Shown: one piece after another, positions 1 to 7,461 of the stretch
How positions within the stretch are numbered: the first letter of the stretch is position 1
Layout: the number at the start of each line of letters is the position of its first letter
Origin: Armatimonadota bacterium
Lineage (GTDB): Bacteria; Armatimonadota; JAAZEB01
Direction: 5' to 3'
DNA length: 7,912 nt
Assembly: GCA_012841485.1 (NCBI GenBank)
Contig: DUUU01000561.1
Location: 1 to 7,912 of the forward strand
Notes under the pieces: model-generated
Told to the model about the DNA's origin: nothing
Database searches by the model: none
What the model saw: only the letters and a program-made list of their open reading frames with translations
Made by a program: the position numbers and the translations under genes

Positions 1-454
1 GACGCGGTTCGCGCTTGCGGCGGTTCTGCTCGCGGCCGGCCGGCAGGGTGCTGGCGCCCGCCGTGGCGGAGTCCGCGGCATGCAGCGCCTCGTAGACCAT
101 CTCCAGGGAGAGGGCAAAGGCGACGACGCAAGTGAGGATGCGCAACGCCTCCAAGAGGCTGGCGTGGCGGTTGACGGAAGCCAGCACGGAGAGAAACGTG
201 GCCGCAAGAAGGAGGAGGATCGGCCCGTCGATGGGCGTGGCGAGACGCGCCGGCTCATTGGCCAGACGCCGTGCCAGCAGGTGTAGTGCGGCAGCAACGA
301 GCAGGGAGCACGTCAGTGCCCCCGCTGCGGGAGTCCATGCGCCCCAGTGCGGGTCCAACGTCCCGGCCACCACCGGCGCGCCCGCGAGCGCGGCGAGGAA
401 GAGGATCCGGGAAGTCTGCTTCAGGAGCACTGCCAGAGTGAGAGGCTTTCTCAT
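1..454 (-). CDS. O-antigen ligase/polymerase-like membrane protein, N-terminal part (runs off left edge)
   Basis: About 151 residues are visible from an ATG at 454, with no stop before the window edge. The segment is strongly hydrophobic, with likely membrane spans near residues 17-31, 43-61, 76-93 and 101-120. An Arg-rich stretch between spans two and three (LLARRLANEPARL) and the pattern SVNRHASLLEALR before span four are typical of the amino end of O-antigen ligase/polymerase (Wzy/WaaL-like) proteins. Such proteins join or polymerise lipid-linked glycans in the cytoplasmic membrane. The ATG overlaps the stop of the upstream glycosyltransferase as ATGA, and GGGAGG lies 8 nt before it, so the start is well supported and translation is probably coupled. 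The glycosyltransferase context fits the call. The diagnostic periplasmic loop lies outside the window, so another polytopic membrane protein remains possible. Confidence 0.62.
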   Translation of the reverse strand, partial: MRKPLTLAVLLKQTSRILFLAALAGAPVVAGTLDPHWGAWTPAAGALTCSLLVAAALHLLARRLANEPARLATPIDGPILLLLAATFLSVLASVNRHASLLEALRILTCVVAFALSLEMVYEALHAADSATAGASTLPAGREQNRRKREPR

Positions 455-1371
455 CGCCCGAGCCTCCCACGGGCGCGGTCGAGCAGGTTCTTGGCGAGCA
501 GCAGGCCCGCGCGCATGAGGATGCCGGCCGGCGCCAGCAGGCGCATGGGCCAGGATGACCGCGGGGCATAGTGCTTTCGCCAGAAGCGGTACATGCTCCG
601 ATGGAACTGCACAAGCATGCGGATTTGGGCCTGGTCGCTGCTGTGTGCGCGCGCGTGCGTGATGCACGCCCCGGGGAAGAAGGTGACGCGCCACCCGGCC
701 TCCCCGGCCCGATAGCAGTAATCCACATCTTCGCTATACATGAAGAACTGCTCGTCGAGAACGCCGATCTGGTCGATCACCTCGCGACGAATCATCATCG
801 CGGCCCCCGAGAGCCAGTCCACATCGCGCTCCGAGCGATGGTCCCAATCGCTCAACAGGTAATCGCGCGTGTAGCGGTTGTTCGGGAAGAGGCGGCCCAG
901 GAAGGTGTTGCGGAAGGCGCCCGCCAGGGGCGTCGGGAAGCGGCGCGCCGAGTATTGCACGCTGCCATCGGGGTTGAGTACCAGCGGGCCGCAGATCCCC
1001 ACGTCGGGGTGGGCATCCATGAAGCGCGTGAGCTCGCGCAGGGCGCCCGGATGCATCTGCGTGTCCGGGTTGAGGAGTAAGACGTAGCGGCTGTGCGAGG
1101 CTTTGAGCACCTGATTGTTGGCGGCGGCAAAGCCCCGGTTCTCGCGATTGCGGACCACCACCGCCTGCGGGAACTCCTCTGCGACCATGTCGGCGCTGCC
1201 ATCCGCGGAGGCGTTATCGACCACCACGGGGAGAAACGTGGGCGGCGGGGTGTTCCCCTCGTAGATCGAGCGCAGGCAGAGCGCCAGGTCATCGCGCGTG
1301 TTCCAGTTGATGATCGCCACGACCACATCAACGCGTGTGTCGGGCGGTTCTGGCGTTGGGTGTGCGCTCAA
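451..1371 (-). CDS. Family 2 glycosyltransferase (rhamnosyltransferase-like), second of a tandem pair
   Basis: The 306-residue product has the GT-A fold signatures of WbbL-like GT2 enzymes. These transfer a sugar from a nucleotide-sugar donor to a growing lipid-linked glycan at the inner face of the membrane. In order: INWNT (21-25), DNASADGS (52-59, nucleotide binding), NRGFAAANN (78-86), LLLNPDT (98-104, DXD-like metal site), WLSGAAMMIRRE (186-197), and EDVDYCYR (214-221), which holds the likely catalytic acidic pair. The tail (about 255-300) is basic and amphipathic and may contact the membrane. The start is TTG at 1371, overlapping the previous stop as TTGA, with AAGGAG 11 nt upstream. 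A GTG 16 codons further in (1323) is an alternative. Donor and acceptor sugars cannot be told from sequence. It is a diverged paralogue of the adjacent glycosyltransferase. Confidence 0.93.
   Translation of the reverse strand: MSAHPTPEPPDTRVDVVVAIINWNTRDDLALCLRSIYEGNTPPPTFLPVVVDNASADGSADMVAEEFPQAVVVRNRENRGFAAANNQVLKASHSRYVLLLNPDTQMHPGALRELTRFMDAHPDVGICGPLVLNPDGSVQYSARRFPTPLAGAFRNTFLGRLFPNNRYTRDYLLSDWDHRSERDVDWLSGAAMMIRREVIDQIGVLDEQFFMYSEDVDYCYRAGEAGWRVTFFPGACITHARAHSSDQAQIRMLVQFHRSMYRFWRKHYAPRSSWPMRLLAPAGILMRAGLLLAKNLLDRARGRLGR
463..468 (-). promoter_or_regulatory. Ribosome binding site GGGAGG for the membrane protein
   Basis: GGGAGG on the minus strand sits 8 nt before the ATG at 454, inside the 3' end of the preceding glycosyltransferase gene. 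It fixes the start of the truncated membrane-protein gene. Confidence 0.55.
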
Positions 1372-2294
1372 GGGCGGGCCCTCTCCTTCTCTCTTCCCAC
1401 TGAGCTGCCGGCGGGCGGCCTGCCGCCGAGCGCCGCGCGCGCGTCATAGGCGAGGATGCGCGCCGCCGTGCCGGCGTGAATCGCCAGGAGCGCGAGCAGA
1501 TAGCCCAGAGTGCCGGCGCGGCCCCGGTAGTGCTTGCGATAGAAGTGCGTCAGGCCCCGCTCTGTCTCGCGCAGCATTGCACGGCGCACCTGCGAGGTGC
1601 TGGCTCCGCCATGGTGGACGATCTCCGCGTGCGGCGTGAAGTAGATCGACCAGCCGGCGGCCCGGGCCCGGTAGCACCAATCGGCATCGTTGCCGAAGAT
1701 CGGGAACTCCTCGTCCATCGGCCCCACGGCTTCGAGGGCTTCGCGCCGGATCAGAAGGCAGGAGGCCATCGGTTGATCGACCCCGCGCTCGTCATCGTGG
1801 TTCCAGTAGCGCATCCGGTAGGCACCCAGCCGGCGACTGCGCGGGAAGAGCCGGGCCAGACCGGAGAGCTCCGCGAGGAGCGGCCACGGGGCGGGGAAGC
1901 CGCGCACGGATCGCTGCACCGTGCCGTCGGGATCGACCAGGCGGGGGGCGACCGCGGCGGCTTCAGGGTGCGCCGCCAGCGTCTCCATCAGCACGCGGAG
2001 CGCCCCGGAGGGTACCTCGGTGTCTGGGTTCAACAGGAGGATGCACTCGCCTTGGGCGGCTGCGAGGCCCTGGTTGGTCGCCGCCGCGTAGCCGAGGTTG
2101 CTCTGGTTCGCGATCAGGGTGGCCCCGGGAAACTCCTGCCGGGTCATCTCCGCGCTGCCGTCCGCCGAGGCGTTGTCGATCACGAGGATCTCGTGCTCCA
2201 CGTGTGCCAGATCGCCCGCCGCTTCCAGCGAGCGGAGGCAGGCGCGCAGCAGCGAGCGCGTATTCCAGTTCACAATCACGATGGAGAGGTTCAC
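1368..2294 (-). CDS. Family 2 glycosyltransferase (rhamnosyltransferase-like), first of a tandem pair
   Basis: The 308-residue product begins directly with the GT2 fold: VNWNT (8-12), DNASADGS (40-47), NLGYAAATN (66-74) and LLLNPDT (86-92, metal site). The acidic motif reads GNDADWCYR (201-209), where the tandem partner has SEDVDYCYR. This N-D variant occurs in related GT2 enzymes, so I do not read it as inactivation. HHGG (227-230) follows, then a basic C-terminal region with a hydrophobic stretch (about 262-285). The role is probably sugar transfer onto a membrane lipid-linked glycan. The start is GTG at 2294, overlapping the HAD stop as GTGA, with a G-rich AGGGGG just upstream as ribosome binding site. 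There is little room for another start because the INWN-type motif begins at residue 8. Sugar specificity is unknown. Confidence 0.93.
   Translation of the reverse strand: MNLSIVIVNWNTRSLLRACLRSLEAAGDLAHVEHEILVIDNASADGSAEMTRQEFPGATLIANQSNLGYAAATNQGLAAAQGECILLLNPDTEVPSGALRVLMETLAAHPEAAAVAPRLVDPDGTVQRSVRGFPAPWPLLAELSGLARLFPRSRRLGAYRMRYWNHDDERGVDQPMASCLLIRREALEAVGPMDEEFPIFGNDADWCYRARAAGWSIYFTPHAEIVHHGGASTSQVRRAMLRETERGLTHFYRKHYRGRAGTLGYLLALLAIHAGTAARILAYDARAALGGRPPAGSSVGREKERARP
1383..1388 (-). promoter_or_regulatory. Ribosome binding site AAGGAG supporting a TTG start
   Basis: AAGGAG on the minus strand lies 11 nt before the TTG at 1371. The spacing is long but workable. Together with the TTGA stop-start overlap it favours TTG over the in-frame GTG at 1323. 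Confidence 0.45.
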
Positions 2295-2983
2295 AGTCCC
2301 CCTAGTACGAAGGAGAGCAGACTGCGCAGATCCGTGACGACCAGATCCGGGTTCTCGGGAGCAAAGTAATCATCCGGGCGGCCCGGGGTCAGCACGCCGA
2401 TGGTGCGCGTGCCAGCGGCACGGCCCGCCTGAATATCCATCAGGTGGTCCCCCACCATCACGGCGGTCTCCGGTGTGGCGCCCAGGCGCTTCAGGGCGGC
2501 CAGGAGGTGGGCCGGATCCGGCTTGTAGCGGGCCACGTCATCGCGCGTCAGCACGATGGGACAGGCGAGACCCGTCCGCGCGAGTACCGCCTCGGTGGCT
2601 CGCCGGCAGTTTCGAGTGACGATGGCCACGCCTACGCCTCTCGCCCTCAGCGTCTCCAGGACCTCCGTGGCGAACGGCGCCGCCCCCGCCCCTTCGAGAC
2701 CGAGCATCTCTGCCTCGACCATCGCCTCTTCCGCGTCCGCGATGAGCGCACGCGCGGCATCCTCGCCATCGCGCGCGCGCACGACCTCGGCGGCTCGCGC
2801 TGCCATGGTGAGGGTATCCAGGCCCTCCACCACTTCGGCGGGGACGCCGGCCGTGGCGATCACCTTTTGAACCGCGGAACGCATGGCGGCGAAGTCGATA
2901 TGGGTAAGCACCAGGGTGCCATCCAGATCGAACAGAACCGCGCCGATGCGGCCGCTGGGGCGGGCTGTTGCTTCCGTGTTCAC
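2291..2983 (-). CDS. HAD-superfamily phosphatase (phosphoglycolate phosphatase-like)
   Basis: The 230-residue product carries all four HAD motifs. Motif I is FDLDGT (nucleophile D19, acid/base D21), motif II is IVTRN (T123), motif III is K154 in YKPDP, and motif IV is VGDHLMD (D179, D183). The helical insert between about 28 and 100 is a C1 cap, as in Gph/PpaX-type phosphatases. It most likely hydrolyses a small phosphorylated metabolite in the cytosol. It is the first gene of an operon with two glycosyltransferases and an O-antigen ligase-like gene, so a sugar-phosphate substrate is a reasonable inference but not shown. The start must be GTG at 2983. An in-frame TAA lies at 3020-3022, no other start codon occurs between it and motif I, and the promoter leaves essentially no leader. 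Confidence 0.9.
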   Translation of the reverse strand: MNTEATARPSGRIGAVLFDLDGTLVLTHIDFAAMRSAVQKVIATAGVPAEVVEGLDTLTMAARAAEVVRARDGEDAARALIADAEEAMVEAEMLGLEGAGAAPFATEVLETLRARGVGVAIVTRNCRRATEAVLARTGLACPIVLTRDDVARYKPDPAHLLAALKRLGATPETAVMVGDHLMDIQAGRAAGTRTIGVLTPGRPDDYFAPENPDLVVTDLRSLLSFVLGGL

Positions 2984-2989
2984 AGCCCT

Positions 2990-3018
2990 ATTATAAGGAA
3001 CGGGGGAGGGAACGTCAA
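2990..3018 (-). promoter_or_regulatory. Sigma-70-type promoter of the HAD-glycosyltransferase operon, predicted leaderless
   Basis: The minus strand reads TTGACG (3018-3013), a 17-nt spacer, then TATAAT (2995-2990): 5/6 and 6/6 matches at ideal spacing. Six bases separate the -10 box from the GTG start at 2983, so transcription is expected to begin at or within a base or two of the start codon. No separate Shine-Dalgarno sequence fits. Confidence 0.82.
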
Positions 3019-3027
3019 CTTAGCCGC

Positions 3028-3660
3028 TCAGATTCCGAGCATGGCGGCGGCTTCGCGCCAGGTGCGCTCCAGGGTGCTCTGGGGATACCAGCCCGCGCTG
3101 GAGTGGCGCGACTCGATAAAGAGCAGGAAGGCAAGCCGCTTCACCGGGTCGATGCTGGTCCGCGCCTCGATGCGATCCCAGTCTACCTGATCGTGCCAGC
3201 GAGCCAGGATCATCTCCGCGTCCCACCAATCCGACCGGTTCTCGTGCTGCGCCAGGATCTTCTGGCCGATGAGCTCCTCGGGAGCAGCGACGGAGAACGT
3301 CTCCGTGCCGATGGCAATCGGCCGGGCGTGATCCAGCCACTCCTGGGTGATCGGGACGATCCCACGGTGCGTGGCGCTGCCGAAGACCAGATCGACCATG
3401 ATGCCGTCGCACTGCGCCTGATAGAGCCAGCGCGGATCGGAACGACGGATGAAGAAGCGCTCGGTTTCCAGCGCCGTGATCGCGCGTTCGGCATCCGCGG
3501 GCAGGATCAAGAGATCGATATCCTTTGTCGGCCGGCGGTGCGCGTAGCAGGCCACGCCGTATCCGCCCGCGACCATATAGGGAATCCCGGCGCGCTCGAT
3601 GGTGTTCCGTCCACGAACGTAGATCTCCATCTCCTTCGCTGCTATCTCGAACGCCGGCAT
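3028..3660 (-). CDS. Nucleotidyltransferase-fold protein (MNT/AbiEii-like)
   Basis: From the ATG at 3660 the product has 210 residues. It shows the minimal nucleotidyltransferase signature: AGGYG (31-35), then DID (47-49) after a basic RRPTK stretch, and a third acidic residue in MVDLVFG (D90). The motif EELIGQKILAQHENR (129-143) followed by WWDAEMIL resembles the helical C-terminal part of AbiEii/MNT-type proteins. Members transfer NMPs to proteins, RNA or small molecules, and some are toxins. No HEPN or antitoxin partner gene lies beside it here. The reading frame opens upstream at 3753, but AGGAG 7 nt before 3660 and the low-complexity extra 31 residues favour the shorter form. It ends 45 nt before the HAD start, with the HAD promoter in the gap. 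Substrate unknown. Confidence 0.8.
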   Translation of the reverse strand: MPAFEIAAKEMEIYVRGRNTIERAGIPYMVAGGYGVACYAHRRPTKDIDLLILPADAERAITALETERFFIRRSDPRWLYQAQCDGIMVDLVFGSATHRGIVPITQEWLDHARPIAIGTETFSVAAPEELIGQKILAQHENRSDWWDAEMILARWHDQVDWDRIEARTSIDPVKRLAFLLFIESRHSSAGWYPQSTLERTWREAAAMLGI

Positions 3661-3667
3661 GCCTCCG

Positions 3668-3672
3668 CTCCT
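3668..3672 (-). promoter_or_regulatory. Ribosome binding site AGGAG choosing the nucleotidyltransferase start
   Basis: AGGAG on the minus strand lies 7 nt upstream of the ATG at 3660. This favours that codon over the in-frame start at 3753. I found no confident promoter for either divergent gene in 3661-3797. Confidence 0.5.
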
Positions 3673-3784
3673 CTCGGCGTGGGCTGTTGCAGGGCTACTC
3701 AGGCCTTGGTAGAGAGAGTCTGCCCCGTGTTGAACAGGGCCAAACGTAGTCACAAGGCAATCGGCGCATGCTGTCGAATGGATT

Positions 3785-3792
3785 GGAGAGGG
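3785..3792 (+). promoter_or_regulatory. Ribosome binding site GGAGAGGG choosing the SRPBCC start
   Basis: GGAGAGGG ends 5 nt before the ATG at 3798. It lies inside the alternative longer reading frame that opens at 3768, so the shorter protein is preferred. Confidence 0.55.
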
Positions 3793-3797
3793 AAAAG

Positions 3798-4250
3798 ATG
3801 GCGGTTATTGAGCAGGTGATCTGTGTTGAGGCGCCAGTCGAAAAAGTGTTCGACTACATTGGCCGGCCGGAGAACAACAAGGAGTGGATCCCGGGTGTTG
3901 TGGAGAGCGAAAAGCTGACGGAGGGGCCGAACCGGCCTGGCTCACGGTTCCGTTTCGTGACGCGCGCGCCCTTTGGCCTGCGCGTCTCGGCGGAGGCGGA
4001 GATCACGGCGATGGATCCGCCCCGGATGCTGGAGTTCCAAAGCACCGCCGGCGTGGAGCACCGGGGCCGCTGGGAGCTGGAGAGCCAGGGCCAGATGACC
4101 CGGGTGCGTTTCCGACTCGAGTATCGGCTCAGCGGTCTGGGCACCGTGGTCATGCGGGCTGCGGGGATGAATCATTTCCTATCGCAGCATGTGCAGGGGA
4201 GCATCGATGGCCTCCGGCGCGCCCTGGAGAATGGCAAGGCCCGGCTGTAA
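3798..4250 (+). CDS. SRPBCC family protein (polyketide cyclase/START-like)
   Basis: The 150-residue product matches the helix-grip SRPBCC fold. An opening strand IEQVICVEAP (4-13) is followed by the helix VEKVFDYIGRPENNKEWIPG (14-33). Then come strands around 50-57, 61-71 (RVSAEAEITAMDPP), 77-83 and 86-95, the conserved HRGRWEL (88-94), and a long C-terminal helix (about 115-146). Such proteins bind hydrophobic ligands in a cavity and are often annotated polyketide cyclase/dehydrase, but few have known substrates. Length is normal for a single domain. The start is ATG at 3798, by its ribosome binding site. It is the only forward-strand intact gene, divergent from the nucleotidyltransferase and convergent with the diguanylate cyclase. 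No catalytic role is implied. Confidence 0.82.
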   Translation: MAVIEQVICVEAPVEKVFDYIGRPENNKEWIPGVVESEKLTEGPNRPGSRFRFVTRAPFGLRVSAEAEITAMDPPRMLEFQSTAGVEHRGRWELESQGQMTRVRFRLEYRLSGLGTVVMRAAGMNHFLSQHVQGSIDGLRRALENGKARL

Positions 4251-4256
4251 GCCGGG
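4240..4256. terminator. Perfect 7-bp hairpin at the convergent gene junction, candidate bidirectional transcription barrier
   Basis: CCCGGCT (4240-4246), loop GTA, AGCCGGG (4250-4256), with a further G-T pair possible outside. It spans the stop codon of the SRPBCC gene and fills the 6-nt gap before the stop of the diguanylate cyclase. Neither strand has a following T tract, so it is not a classic intrinsic terminator. Confidence 0.4.
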
Positions 4257-5396
4257 TCAGAAGGGGGAGGGCGCTTCGCAGATGCAGTTGCGCCCGCTGG
4301 TCTTCGCGTCGTACAGCGCGCGGTCCGCGCGTTCTACCCACCGGGTGGCCGTGTCGCCGGACAGGACCTCGGCGATGCCGATGGAGGCGGTAACGGCAAT
4401 GGTGTGCGTTTCGTAGGCGACGCGCATCCCGCGGATGGAATCGAGGAGGCGCTCTGCCGAGACGACGCCCCGTTTGAGCGATGTGTTCCAGAGGATGACG
4501 GCGAACTCCTCGCCACCATAGCGGGCCACGAAATCGTTCTTCACGCGGCACGTCCGCGTCAGGCAATCGGCCACGCTCCGCAGCACCTCATCGCCTGCCA
4601 CGTGACCATAGGTGTCGTTCACTTGCTTGAAGTGATCCAGGTCGATCATCAGCAGGCAGGCAGACTGGCCGAAGACGCGGTTCATCGTGAGCGCCTGCGC
4701 CAGGCGGTCGTCAAAGGCCCGGCGGTTGTAGAGGCCCGTGAGGGGGTCGAGCGCGCTTTCCTGGCGAGCCACTTCCAGCTGCTCGCCCAGCTCTCTCAGC
4801 CGAGAGTGAAGGCCCTTCATCTGTTCGCGCTGCTGTAGGCGGCGCTCGAGGGCGATCCGTCCGATGGCGGAGACCGCGGAGATCACGGCACGCCGGATGT
4901 TCTCTGCCGAATCGCTCTCGGCTGCTCTCTTCAGTTGCTCTAGCTCCGCCTGCACGAGTTGGTCGGCCTCCTCATCATGAGCGACGGTGGCATCGAGCAC
5001 CTGGATGAGAGTCCACAGCGACTGCCGCAGATCCACGGAGGAACGGTTGATGTAGCGACTCTCCTCGCGGCGATGGGCGACGAAGAACTGGCACACTCCG
5101 CGCCAATCGCGCAGGTGGAGGGGAAGCCCCTGCTTCGCGGCCTCCTCGCCTGGCTTTGGACCCCCCGTGAGGAGGTGCCGAGCCCACTGCTCGCAGCGGG
5201 TGTGCAGCTGGCGGGCCGTCATCTCGTCGGTATCGAATCCATTGCGCCCATACTCCTGGAGGAGAACGCCGAGCGTATCGAGCGCGGCGTTGAGGCCCTC
5301 GGAGAGGGCTTCAGAAGGCGCGTCCAATGATACCGCTATCGACGCCTCTTCTGCCGGCGGCGAGCTCTCTCTTTTGCGGTTCCACCACCCCATCAT
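4257..5396 (-). CDS. Diguanylate cyclase (GGDEF) with a helical N-terminal region
   Basis: The 379-residue cytosolic protein makes cyclic di-GMP from two GTP. The GGDEF domain occupies about 205-375: DPLTGLYNRRAF (217-228), IDLDHFKQVNDTYGH (251-265, metal and base contacts), the active-site loop GGEEF (294-298), TASIGIA (336-342) and ADRALYDAKTSGRN (357-370). The allosteric inhibitory site, normally RxxD five residues before the loop, reads VKND (285-288), so the arginine is missing. Residues 30-150 are helical without a sensor family I can name. A coiled coil (about 145-215, with LEQLKRAAE and ERRLQQREQMKGLHSRLRE) joins them and probably dimerises the enzyme. There is no signal peptide or membrane span. 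It has its own promoter and AAAGG 6 nt before ATGATG. Confidence 0.95.
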   Translation of the reverse strand: MMGWWNRKRESSPPAEEASIAVSLDAPSEALSEGLNAALDTLGVLLQEYGRNGFDTDEMTARQLHTRCEQWARHLLTGGPKPGEEAAKQGLPLHLRDWRGVCQFFVAHRREESRYINRSSVDLRQSLWTLIQVLDATVAHDEEADQLVQAELEQLKRAAESDSAENIRRAVISAVSAIGRIALERRLQQREQMKGLHSRLRELGEQLEVARQESALDPLTGLYNRRAFDDRLAQALTMNRVFGQSACLLMIDLDHFKQVNDTYGHVAGDEVLRSVADCLTRTCRVKNDFVARYGGEEFAVILWNTSLKRGVVSAERLLDSIRGMRVAYETHTIAVTASIGIAEVLSGDTATRWVERADRALYDAKTSGRNCICEAPSPF

Positions 5397-5417
5397 GTCG
5401 GGCCTTTCTCAGAGATA

Positions 5418-5446
5418 ACTATACCAGATTCCGGCCCATAGGGCAA
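5418..5446 (-). promoter_or_regulatory. Promoter of the diguanylate cyclase
   Basis: The minus strand reads TTGCCC (5446-5441), a 17-nt spacer, then TATAGT (5423-5418), matching 4/6 and 5/6. A TG two bases before the -10 box gives an extended -10 context. Expected transcription start is near 5411, giving a leader of about 15 nt that contains the AAAGG ribosome binding site. Confidence 0.65.
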
Positions 5447-5456
5447 CCGGATGCCT

Positions 5457-5477
5457 GCCCGCCACGGGCTTCGCGGG
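5457..5477 (-). terminator. GC hairpins downstream of prfC (weak)
   Basis: Two competing stems lie just after the prfC stop: GCCCG-CCA-CGGGC (5457-5469) and CCCGC/GCGGG (5458-5462 with 5473-5477). No T tract follows, so an intrinsic terminator is not demonstrated. Transcription of prfC may continue into the diguanylate cyclase gene 88 nt away. Confidence 0.22.
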
Positions 5478-5483
5478 TCACTC

Positions 5484-7073
<1,590 letters not shown>

Positions 7074-7427
7074 TATGGTCTATCCGTTTGGCTCCAACCC
7101 GCCTGCGCTGGTGGCCTGCTGCCGTCCGTTCCGCATTCTACCCGGCGATTCCACCGCCAACCGCGCGCCTGGCATGGCCGCTGCCCGGCTACCGCGAGAT
7201 CGCACAGCCGCAAGGGGCACACTCGAGAGGGTGCGAAGGGAACGGCGCGCCCGGGCACGACCGAAACGCCGGGGCGGCCCTCAGTGCCGGAGCCCGCGAG
7301 CGGGCGTATTGGGAGCAGGAGAGGCCGGGGTACCCCTCCACGCTGGCACGCCGCGAGACGTGGCGGCCGCGGGGGGCACTCCAGTTCGCCGCGTGAAGCG
7401 GCGGTTTCGTCCAACATCACTGCATGG
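7074..7427 (-). other. Gene-poor, hairpin-rich stretch, possible long prfC leader
   Basis: These 354 bases hold no gene I can defend on either strand. Read on the minus strand, the stretch lies between a good promoter and the prfC ATG and contains several strong stems. CGCCGC/GCGGCG with a 5-nt loop is at 7387-7403. GCCCG/CGGGC with a 4-nt loop is at 7292-7305. CCACG/CGUGG flanked by C and G runs lies around 7335-7376, and a GCAC/GUGC hairpin around 7216-7236. I recognise no known riboswitch, RNase P, tmRNA, SRP or T-box consensus. A 115-codon minus-strand frame (7420 to 7073) crosses it, but its Pro/Arg/Gly-rich product does not look like a protein. Confidence 0.4.
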
Positions 7428-7432
7428 AGAAG

Positions 7433-7461
7433 ATTCTAGCAGAATCGCCTGGTGATGTAAA
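7433..7461 (-). promoter_or_regulatory. Candidate prfC promoter, far upstream
   Basis: The minus strand reads TTTACA (7461-7456), a 17-nt spacer, then TAGAAT (7438-7433). Each box matches 5/6 at ideal spacing, which is unlikely by chance in such GC-rich DNA. The predicted start is near 7425-7427, about 350 nt before prfC. It overlaps the 5' end of the broken plus-strand reading frame. Confidence 0.6.

Noticed and set aside
1476..2369. A 297-codon open frame on the plus strand opposite the first glycosyltransferase
   Set aside because: It mirrors the GT2 gene, shows no domain signature, and runs into the HAD gene.
3661..3797. Promoters for the divergent nucleotidyltransferase and SRPBCC genes
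   Set aside because: TTGAAC at 3730 and TTGCAG near 3686 lack a credible -10 box at 16-18 nt. Nothing is good enough to report.
7135..7140. A second TAGAAT on the minus strand 62 nt upstream of prfC
   Set aside because: No -35 element at 16-18 nt and no extended -10, unlike the copy at 7433-7438.
7074..7427. RNase P RNA, T-box, tmRNA or SRP RNA in the prfC upstream region
   Set aside because: I looked for the conserved core strings of each on both strands and found none. A fragment like GGUGGAAUCGCC resembles a T-box only superficially and is not before an aminoacyl-tRNA gene.
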